20,589 nt of DNA, from positions 1 to 20,589 of the forward strand of contig JABHNP010000371.1 of assembly GCA_018694455.1 (NCBI GenBank). Reading direction: 5' to 3'. Source of the stretch: Planctomycetaceae bacterium. Its GTDB lineage: Bacteria; Planctomycetota; Planctomycetia; Pirellulales; UBA1268. A model generated the notes under the pieces. The model worked only from the letters and a program-made list of their open reading frames with translations. It was not told the DNA's origin and did no database searches. Every line of letters begins with the position of its first letter. Position 1 is the first letter of the stretch. Shown here in pieces: positions 1 to 6,767 of this stretch. Both the position numbers and the translations under genes were made by a program.

Positions 1-1778
1 TAGCTGGGGCGGATGCAGTACCAATCGAAAGACACGCCTTACTCTCCGATGGCCGAGTTATGGCACTTGTGTCTCCCGGGGCTAGGATCAGTTGGATGTG
101 TGCTCCACGTGTTGATGGGCCCGCATTATTTTCTGAGTTGCTTGGTGGTCCTGCAGCTGGCCATTTTACAATCGAACCCTCTCAGCAGGACAATAATTCT
201 CAACAGCAATATGACGGAACGTCTCTTGTTTTGAAAACAACGTGGCCTCGTTTGACCGTAACAGATTTCCTCGATTGCTCTGCTGGAAAACCTACACAAC
301 GCGCAGGAAGAACTGATCTGATCCGGCAGATAGAAGGACGCGGGGAAGTGCGAATCACATTTGCGCCTCGACTTGACTTTGGAAGACTTCCTACCCGCTT
401 AGTTGTTCGTGAAGATGGACTAGAAATCGATGATACGATCGATCCTATTGTCTTACGTGCACCCGGTGTTGAATGGGAACTTCAGGAGGAGGGTTCTCAC
501 CAAACTGCCGTCGGTACAGTAGTGCTGCGAGGAGAACCACTACGCCTCGAACTCCGCTATGGCACAGGATCATTACGCGAACAGCAAACTCTTCCTCCTC
601 AAGAGCGATACCGACGCACCAAATTGTATTGGGAGTCTTGGGCAGATCGGCTGGTCTTGCCGAAACGAGAAGGCCCACTTGTTCGCCGTAGTGCACTCGT
701 TCTAAAAGGACTTTGCTATGGTCCAACAGGCGGAATAGTTGCTGCTGCAACAACAAGTCTTCCTGAACACCTTGGTGGAATACGAAACTGGGACTATCGC
801 TATTGCTGGCTGCGAGACGGAGCCATGTCAGCGGCTGCCTTGGTAAAACTTGGTTCTTTTTCCGAAGCAATGGCTTTTCTCGATTGGATGCTGGCAGTTG
901 TTGACCGGGCAGCAGCACCTGAACGCCTCATGCCTTTATATACAGTGACAGGGCACGAGGTTGGTGCTGAAGCAGAGATTGCTGAACTCGCCGGATACGC
1001 TGGTTCACGACCAGTTCGTGTTGGTAATGCTGCACGAGGACAAGTTCAATTAGACGTCTTTGGACCAATCGCTGAACTCGTATGGCAGCTTCTTTTAGCT
1101 GAGGCACCTGTATCAAGCGAACACTGGCGACTCGTTGAAGCAATGGTTGGGGCAGTCGAAGCTCGTTGGCATGAGCCTGATCATGGCATCTGGGAGATTC
1201 GTAAACCGCGACGACATCACGTCCACTCGAAAGTAATGTGCTGGCTCGCGGTTGACCGTGGGATTCGTATCTCTGAGCGATTCTTAGATCGAAAGAAGCC
1301 TGCTTGGGAAGAGCTTCGTCAGACTATTGCAGATGACATCCTTGAGAAAGCTTGGCATGAACAAGCCAACGCCTACACAGCAGCATACGGCGGAGATGAC
1401 CTCGATGCTGCATCTCTCATGATTGGATTGATGGGGCTAGTCGATTGTACTGACCCTAGATTTATGGCCACAATCGATGCCATAGATAAACGTCTTCGGA
1501 TGGGACCAACCGTCTTTCGATATCTTGCTGATGACGGCTTGCCAGGAAGAGAGGGTGGCTTTTTCATCTGTGCCAGTTGGCTAGTCGATTCGTTGTGCAA
1601 AGCTGGCCGGCGTGATGAAGCAGAGTCTTTATTCGAATCAATGATCGAACTCGCTGGCCCCGAGGGCTTACTACCAGAACAGTACGACCCCCTTCTACAA
1701 AGAACTCTTGGTAATCATCCGCAGGCTTACTCTCATATAGGTCTCATCGAAAACGCTTTAACACTGTCTTCAGATTAG
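1..1778 (+). CDS. GH15 family glycoside hydrolase (glucoamylase/trehalase type), 5'-truncated
   Basis: The reading frame is open from the left window edge; the first internal ATG (position 60) is not the start. The codons before it read PIERHALLSDGRVMALV, which matches the conserved N-terminus of bacterial GH15 proteins, so only a short N-terminal piece is missing. Numbering from that ATG, an N-terminal beta-rich domain (about 1-200) precedes an (alpha/alpha)6 catalytic barrel. The barrel has the hallmark RNWDYRYCWLRD at 242-253, GIWEIR with probable general acid E379, and LLPEQYDP with probable general base E540. It ends in HPQAYSHIGLIENAL, a normal family C-terminus. Family members hydrolyse alpha-glucosidic bonds of maltooligosaccharides, or trehalose in some actinobacteria; the substrate cannot be told here. 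No signal peptide can be judged. The stop overlaps the convergent exchanger gene by 4 nt. Confidence 0.9.
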   Translation, partial: AGADAVPIERHALLSDGRVMALVSPGARISWMCAPRVDGPALFSELLGGPAAGHFTIEPSQQDNNSQQQYDGTSLVLKTTWPRLTVTDFLDCSAGKPTQRAGRTDLIRQIEGRGEVRITFAPRLDFGRLPTRLVVREDGLEIDDTIDPIVLRAPGVEWELQEEGSHQTAVGTVVLRGEPLRLELRYGTGSLREQQTLPPQERYRRTKLYWESWADRLVLPKREGPLVRRSALVLKGLCYGPTGGIVAAATTSLPEHLGGIRNWDYRYCWLRDGAMSAAALVKLGSFSEAMAFLDWMLAVVDRAAAPERLMPLYTVTGHEVGAEAEIAELAGYAGSRPVRVGNAARGQVQLDVFGPIAELVWQLLLAEAPVSSEHWRLVEAMVGAVEARWHEPDHGIWEIRKPRRHHVHSKVMCWLAVDRGIRISERFLDRKKPAWEELRQTIADDILEKAWHEQANAYTAAYGGDDLDAASLMIGLMGLVDCTDPRFMATIDAIDKRLRMGPTVFRYLADDGLPGREGGFFICASWLVDSLCKAGRRDEAESLFESMIELAGPEGLLPEQYDPLLQRTLGNHPQAYSHIGLIENALTLSSD

Positions 1779-2899
1779 CCGTCGGGTTGATTTAATATAT
1801 CCACCTTTAAGGCAGGCAACGCACTACCCTCTGCCGCAGTCCTGTCCTGGGCGATGACTGCATCTGGAAGATGATAAAAGCCAATCGCAAGAATGAGGTA
1901 GGTTGCCAAAAGTATGAAGCCTTCCATCCATGTAGCTTTACCCGCGTTGATAACCTCTCTCGCGATGATAATTGTTAATACAATGGAAACGACTTCGAAC
2001 ATTGAAAATGATAGATTCATTTGTTCACCGAGAAACAGTCCTGTGAAGACTAATAGGGGGGCTACGAAAAGAACCATCTGTATTGTTGATCCAACAGTTG
2101 CCGCCAAAACAAGCTCTTGTTTCCCCTGCCGTGCGAAACGAACCGCAGTAAGCACTTCCCCGATTCCTCCGACACCACCAAGAAGCACGATCCCACTGAA
2201 GGTGTCAGAAAAACCCATAACACGAGTTGCCGGGATGAGTGCTTCTGTGGCGAATTCACTGATAAACGCTAGCATTGCACCACTCAACCCAAGAACAGCA
2301 AGGCTTCGTGATGCTGAATATGATTCTTTGCGGTCATCCACGATTGGCGTGGCGTCTTCAGCATAGTGCCGACTACCGAGGAGTGTGATCAGGACGTTAC
2401 CAACGTAGATCACTAATAGAATAGCCGACAGTTCAAGAGATAGATCTCGAGTACCTTGGGGTGTTCCAATGCGAAAAACTGCAGGAACAATAAAACAAAA
2501 ACCACACATGACGAGCATCAGTCCTGACGACCGAAACTGACGCCTATCAAAGGAATGAACTCCATGCTTGAGAGTTCCTATCACAAGAGCGCAGCCCAAA
2601 CCAACAAGTAAATTAACCATGATAGAACCGGTCAGCGAAGCTTTTACAATCCTTCCGAGACCGTTCCGTAATGCAACTATGCCAATGATGAGTTCTGGGG
2701 CATTACTCAGTGTAGAGTTCAGCAAACCACCAACAACAGAGCCGAGATGTTTCGAGAGTCTTTCAGTCGCAACCCCCATGACCTCAACTAATGGTACGAT
2801 CGCCGAAAGTGATACCACGAAAACTATCCGTGGGTCGGCATCAATCGCATGGAGTACAAAAGATAATGGGATTAAGATAAGAAGTAGTCGTTGGTACAT
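1775..2899 (-). CDS. Ca2+/H+ exchanger-like membrane protein (CAX branch of the CaCA superfamily)
   Basis: This 374-residue, very hydrophobic protein has about ten or eleven membrane segments in two halves. The first half has the CAX alpha-repeat GGLLNSTLSNAPELIIGI (57-74), with the acidic residue E69 needed for cation exchange. The second half has GSTIQMVLFVAP (270-281), a close match to the segment after the second alpha-repeat. The second repeat itself is unusual: where CAX proteins usually read GNAAEH it reads GGIGEV (244-249), keeping E248 but losing the Asn and His. An acidic, charged loop (about 178-198) separates the halves, as in other CAX proteins. The likely role is export of Ca2+ (or another divalent cation) from the cytoplasm in exchange for protons. 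It is convergent with the GH15 gene and divergent from the CLC gene across 120 nt. No clear Shine-Dalgarno is seen. Confidence 0.8.
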   Translation of the reverse strand: MYQRLLLILIPLSFVLHAIDADPRIVFVVSLSAIVPLVEVMGVATERLSKHLGSVVGGLLNSTLSNAPELIIGIVALRNGLGRIVKASLTGSIMVNLLVGLGCALVIGTLKHGVHSFDRRQFRSSGLMLVMCGFCFIVPAVFRIGTPQGTRDLSLELSAILLVIYVGNVLITLLGSRHYAEDATPIVDDRKESYSASRSLAVLGLSGAMLAFISEFATEALIPATRVMGFSDTFSGIVLLGGVGGIGEVLTAVRFARQGKQELVLAATVGSTIQMVLFVAPLLVFTGLFLGEQMNLSFSMFEVVSIVLTIIIAREVINAGKATWMEGFILLATYLILAIGFYHLPDAVIAQDRTAAEGSALPALKVDILNQPDG

Positions 2900-3019
2900 A
2901 ATCCGAGTATATCCAGCAGAATGATTCTGAATATTGCTGTTTCATATACATAGTTTTCTTCCTTTTTGTATTCTTAGGATCATTGTAGTTACACATCAAT
3001 CTTCGCTCAGCGTGTCTCA

Positions 3020-4375
3020 ATGGCAACGTATTATCCACCGTCTAATAATGACGTTCCTCCATTTCGGGAACAAATCGGCACCGTCGTAATAGGTGCTGCG
3101 GCCGGACTTGCCGCTGTCGGTTTTCACGCCGTGATGAATCTTGCTGAGGTAGCAAGGGCGAGACTTGCCATCCTTGCAACATCTTATGGAATTACTGCTC
3201 AAATCGGAGTTGTTGTAACATGTGGAATATTAGCGGCGACGGCCGTTTTGCTTGTCCGGTTTTTTGCACCCGAAGCGGAGGGTAGTGGCATTGCAGCGGT
3301 GATGCAGGCTCATCGAACAGTAGGGGCACGACGAGCCCTACGTATTCTCTGGGTAAAATTTCTAGCCGGGTTTTGTGCGCTATCCTCTGGCATGCCACTC
3401 GGCCGGGAAGGACCGAGTGTTCAAATTGGTGCAATGTCGGCAATCGTACTCAGGCAGTTTGGGCTTGGGCTGGTGTACTATCGAAGAAGAGCCGTTGAAC
3501 TCGGTGCAGCAGCTGGTTTAGCAGCTGCGTTCAATGCCCCCTTGTCAGGAGTTGTTTTTTCGTTCGAGCTTCTCAAGCAGCCATTCCATGCACATAACTG
3601 TTTTGAAACCATTCTCGCTTGTGCCATCGCTGATTGGGTGTGTCGTCTCTTTCATGGGCCTGTTTTCGAACTTCCAATTTCCCTTGATGGCTTCCGAGAA
3701 TGGCAAGAGTTACCCACGTTTGCTCTTGTTGGGCTTTGCACTGGTGTTGTCTGCCTGGTGTTTCAAAATTTCCTACTCTTTGTTGCCAAACGATTTCATA
3801 AATTTCATGATTTCTCAAATAAAATAATTTTAGTCACAGGCCTATGGGGATGCCTACTCGGAGTCATTCTCCTTATTAAGCCTGAAGTACTTGGTATTGG
3901 TCATCAAATCTTTGAAGATGCAATTCATAATTCTTTACCGCTCCTCCCAGCGATTCTCATTTTGGCTTCTCGCATTCCTCTTAGTGCCATCAGTTATGCG
4001 ACTGGTGCACCCGGTGGACTCATTGTCCCTGCATTATTATTTGGCGTTCTCTCAGGACACATTTTTTCGACAAGTTATGCATCTTTAGTTGGCGGTGTCG
4101 ATGCTGACTTTCACGCGGTCTGTCTCGTTGCTGGCATGGCGGCAAGTATTGGAGCTCTTTTTCGTACTCCACTCACGGCTACCATCATGGCTGTTGAAAT
4201 AACGGGTGCGTACGACTGTCTCTTAGAAATATCCATTGCTTATCTCACGGCACACTCTCTACTTGGACTCGCCCGCCAACCAGATCTATATACAGCTCTG
4301 GGGCGTATTCATGAAAGGCACGCTGGAAAACAATCCACAAGACTCAGCGCAGCAAGGCCGCCCTCTACGTATTGA
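3020..4375 (+). CDS. CLC family chloride channel/transporter
   Basis: This 451-residue polytopic membrane protein has all three CLC signature regions. The first is GSGIAA (88-93, the GSGIP region). The second is GREGP (128-132), with the gating glutamate E130. The third is GAPGGLIVP (329-337, the GxFxP region). The Tyr that lines the anion pathway near the C-terminus is present in DLYTAL (Y424). Length is normal for a prokaryotic CLC without cytoplasmic CBS domains. In FNAPLSGVVFSFELL (171-185), E183 aligns with E202 of E. coli ClC-ec1, and L184 falls at the internal proton glutamate E203. This leaves channel versus Cl-/H+ exchange open. The ATG is accepted because the preceding codons show no better start; no Shine-Dalgarno is obvious. 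The gene ends 4 nt before the stop of the convergent K+ channel gene. Confidence 0.92.
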   Translation: MATYYPPSNNDVPPFREQIGTVVIGAAAGLAAVGFHAVMNLAEVARARLAILATSYGITAQIGVVVTCGILAATAVLLVRFFAPEAEGSGIAAVMQAHRTVGARRALRILWVKFLAGFCALSSGMPLGREGPSVQIGAMSAIVLRQFGLGLVYYRRRAVELGAAAGLAAAFNAPLSGVVFSFELLKQPFHAHNCFETILACAIADWVCRLFHGPVFELPISLDGFREWQELPTFALVGLCTGVVCLVFQNFLLFVAKRFHKFHDFSNKIILVTGLWGCLLGVILLIKPEVLGIGHQIFEDAIHNSLPLLPAILILASRIPLSAISYATGAPGGLIVPALLFGVLSGHIFSTSYASLVGGVDADFHAVCLVAGMAASIGALFRTPLTATIMAVEITGAYDCLLEISIAYLTAHSLLGLARQPDLYTALGRIHERHAGKQSTRLSAARPPSTY

Positions 4376-4379
4376 ATAG

Positions 4380-5237
4380 TTAAGCCGCTTTACGTTGATC
4401 TTCGACGATCTTTGTCTGCGCAGATGGGCGTGGAAGCCCATGCTCTTCTAGAAATTTTCTTAGACATACGACTTCCGCCGTAAGGTCCCTCAATTCATCC
4501 TGATGATCATCTTCATGCTGTAAAAAATGCCCAGCAATGAGACCCGATAAAGCACCGAAAGAACTCGCGCCCGTGACCATCAAGACGAAAGCAACTATTT
4601 TCCCTTCCCAACTTGTTGGATAGAGATCTCCATAACCAACTGTGGTTACAGTACAGATTGACCACCAGATAGCGTCTTCCGGTGTTGTTATATTACCTCC
4701 ACGGGATCCCTCAAATTGCAAGATAGCGAAGCTACATGAAAAAATTACGACAACGGCGATAAAGCTCCCAGCAAGCACTGCATTTCTTGCACGATTCTTA
4801 AAAACAAGTGAGGCAAGAAAACGTGTTGCCTTTATTCCACGAATAACTCGTAGCACTCGAACTACGCGGGCTGCTCGACCCCACCGCATTGAATCAAACA
4901 CCGGTATTGATGAAAGAAGATCAATCCATCCCCACGTCACAAAATAATGCCAACGATTAGGGGCACGCACCAAACTAAGAATAAAGTCAACCAGAAATAC
5001 AATACAGACAATAAGATCAGCGTAGGCCAGTAATGATCTTGCCGACGGAGTCAGTTCCACCACGACACCGATCATGAGCATTCCGATGGCAATCAAGCTC
5101 ACCAATAGAATCAATGCATTATACCCAGCCCATTTTTCGTCATATAAACGAGGACTTGCTTTTCGCAGGCTTTGAGATCTAGTTGACTGAAAATGAGGTG
5201 TATCGTGAGATTGACTCGATACGCGAGAAGTGACCAT
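4380..5237 (-). CDS. Six-TM voltage-gated-type potassium channel
   Basis: The 285-residue protein has the Kv layout. S1 and S2 lie at about 41-60 and 70-90, S3 at about 101-115. S4 is a textbook voltage sensor with basic residues at every third position: R118, R121, R124, R127, R130, R133 and K136. S5 is at about 152-174, the pore loop carries the K+ filter TVGYGD (199-204), and S6 is at about 213-237. A C-terminal helix (about 244-268) with leucines in heptad-like spacing probably forms a tetramerising coiled coil. The N-terminal 35 residues are polar and Ser/Arg-rich. It should conduct K+ in response to voltage and set membrane potential; direct gating by ligands is not indicated. It is convergent with the CLC gene and divergent from corA. 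Confidence 0.92.
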   Translation of the reverse strand: MVTSRVSSQSHDTPHFQSTRSQSLRKASPRLYDEKWAGYNALILLVSLIAIGMLMIGVVVELTPSARSLLAYADLIVCIVFLVDFILSLVRAPNRWHYFVTWGWIDLLSSIPVFDSMRWGRAARVVRVLRVIRGIKATRFLASLVFKNRARNAVLAGSFIAVVVIFSCSFAILQFEGSRGGNITTPEDAIWWSICTVTTVGYGDLYPTSWEGKIVAFVLMVTGASSFGALSGLIAGHFLQHEDDHQDELRDLTAEVVCLRKFLEEHGLPRPSAQTKIVEDQRKAA

Positions 5238-5461
5238 ACGTTTAATAGTTATCGCCTGTATTTTTACATTCTAATTCGAGAACAACACTCAGTGCCAGGG
5301 TTTTCAAGTCTCGGCAGGAAGATCATAGAGCTCCATCTGCTGGTAATGGGACACCAATTCTTCTCAACGAGACACTTTATTACCGTGTACTCAAACAAAA
5401 AATTGAACTTGGTCTGGGCAACCTAGGCGTGGTACTTCTATCCCTGATATGATTAAATCCC

Positions 5462-6520
5462 ATGGTAAAAAGTGCTTCTGTGATTACTGCTCGTTCATTA
5501 GAAATACCCCACACAGCCATGCCATCCCATTCTGCCGTACATGCTGAGTTTCTCGACTTTCGCGACAAATCGCATGGCGCTATCACGGTTGACGACGTTG
5601 CGTCCACAATTGCCGACGGACGATTTGCTTGGATTGACACAACACTTCAAGACCAACTTTATACCGACCTTAAACGATCGTTGCCTGAATACTTGGTGGT
5701 CCAAACTCCTGTCCAGAAAATTCTTAGCTCTGAATATAATGAAGGATGTGATGAACTCGTCTCATCATTACACAGAACAGAGGATGCTTTACATATCCGA
5801 CTCGTAGGAGCCTGTGACACTTCGAATAAAATTATTAGTGAAGTGCTCGATATTGTTATTTGTGAGGGCCTTCTCGCTACGTTCTCAAATGGCTCATGTG
5901 GTGTCCTTCATGCAGTTCGTCGTGACTACATTCGAGACTTTGAACAACACGCTGCAACACCAAGCTTTCTACTCTATGAGTTCTGGGATAAACAAATTGA
6001 ACAGTTTTTATCCGTACAAGGTTTTCTCGATGAAGAAGTTGAGTCAACTCGCATTGCCCTTCGACGATCTGCAGATGAAGCGACACTAGCCAAACTTGCA
6101 AATGTCTCTGGCAGGCTTCTGGCGTTGAGAAAGCGAGTGCTACCAGCTCGACGCGTACTGGAAGAATTAGTTTCCAGAAAAACAACGCTGGTTAGTGAAG
6201 CAACACTACAATTCCTCAGTAACATGATTGGCACACTCGAACGTCTTCTTGCCGACATCACAGCAAATCGAGAAATTCTAGAAAGTGCAATGAATTTCTC
6301 CCTCACGGTAATGACTCATCGAACTAACATGACAATGAATCGCCTCGCCGTTGTAAGCACTATTTTTCTGCCACTTACTTTTCTCTGCGGCGTCTATGGT
6401 ATGAATTTTGAAATAATGCCAGAAACAGCGTGGGTGCACGGATATACAATGTTCTGGGTTGTATCAGCGATTATCACCCTCACACTAACATTAGTACTGC
6501 GGAAAGCACGGCTACTTTAG
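5462..6520 (+). CDS. corA: CorA family divalent cation (Mg2+/Co2+) transporter
   Basis: The 352-residue protein has a large cytoplasmic N-terminal domain, with an alpha/beta part to about 155 and then long charged helices to about 290. Two C-terminal membrane helices follow (about 295-311 and 328-347). The signature loop YGMNF has the GMN motif at 313-315, directly after TM1, as in all CorA channels. The acidic periplasmic loop after it (about 316-324, with E317 and E321) is also typical. CorA pentamers admit Mg2+, and often Co2+ or Ni2+, driven by membrane potential. The ATG at 5462 is assumed; an in-frame ATG at 5519 would remove 19 residues and is possible because neither has a clear Shine-Dalgarno. 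It is the last of the four-gene ion-transport block. ZntB-like Zn2+ transport cannot be excluded from sequence alone. Confidence 0.9.
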   Translation: MVKSASVITARSLEIPHTAMPSHSAVHAEFLDFRDKSHGAITVDDVASTIADGRFAWIDTTLQDQLYTDLKRSLPEYLVVQTPVQKILSSEYNEGCDELVSSLHRTEDALHIRLVGACDTSNKIISEVLDIVICEGLLATFSNGSCGVLHAVRRDYIRDFEQHAATPSFLLYEFWDKQIEQFLSVQGFLDEEVESTRIALRRSADEATLAKLANVSGRLLALRKRVLPARRVLEELVSRKTTLVSEATLQFLSNMIGTLERLLADITANREILESAMNFSLTVMTHRTNMTMNRLAVVSTIFLPLTFLCGVYGMNFEIMPETAWVHGYTMFWVVSAIITLTLTLVLRKARLL

Positions 6521-6600
6521 ATAGGTGACTCTTCTGCTTTTTCGTACAAAAGCTTCGAGGATTATTCGCTCTTCTATATCTTTGTCCCTCAGCTGAAACA

Positions 6601-6624
6601 ACCAGAACTATCCATTGTTCTGGT
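6601..6624. repeat. Perfect 8-bp hairpin 81 nt after corA
   Basis: ACCAGAAC (6601-6608) and GTTCTGGT (6617-6624) are exact reverse complements around an 8-nt loop. No T-run follows on either strand, so it is not a canonical Rho-independent terminator. It could mark or stabilise the 3' end of the corA transcript. Confidence 0.5.
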
Positions 6625-6674
6625 AATACTGATTAGCACGCTTTTAGAAGATTACGAAAAGTTTGCTGAATACG

Positions 6675-6702
6675 TTGACCTTTTGTCCTCGTGAGGTACT
6701 GT
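6675..6702 (+). promoter_or_regulatory. Candidate sigma70-type promoter of the che operon
   Basis: TTGACC (6675-6680, five of six matches to the -35 consensus) is followed by a 16-nt spacer and TACTGT (6697-6702). The latter keeps the three most conserved -10 positions (first T, second A, last T) but only three of six overall. Transcription would start near 6709, immediately before the palindrome at 6711-6735. A small dyad (CCTC/GAGG, 6687-6696) lies in the spacer. This is prediction by eye only. Confidence 0.3.
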
Positions 6703-6710
6703 TGAAAGCG

Positions 6711-6735
6711 TCAATGAGACACTCTGTCTCATTGA
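6711..6735. promoter_or_regulatory. Perfect 11-3-11 palindrome upstream of cheA (operator or 5'-UTR hairpin)
   Basis: TCAATGAGACA (6711-6721) and TGTCTCATTGA (6725-6735) are exact reverse complements separated by CTC. The right arm ends 32 nt before the cheA ATG. No T-run follows, which argues against a terminator. The position fits an operator at the transcription start or a stable hairpin in the leader RNA. The dyad is directly visible; the function is inferred. Confidence 0.6.
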
Positions 6736-6767
6736 AATAGGGACTGAAAGATCTGTAGTTTCACTTC

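Noticed and set aside
13..234. A 73-codon plus-strand reading frame at the left edge
   Set aside because: It overlaps the GH15 frame, whose translation before the first ATG matches conserved GH15 N-terminal residues; the 73-codon frame shows no family features.
6601..6624. Rho-independent terminator of corA
   Set aside because: The stem is perfect but no T-run follows on either strand, so it is listed only as a hairpin.
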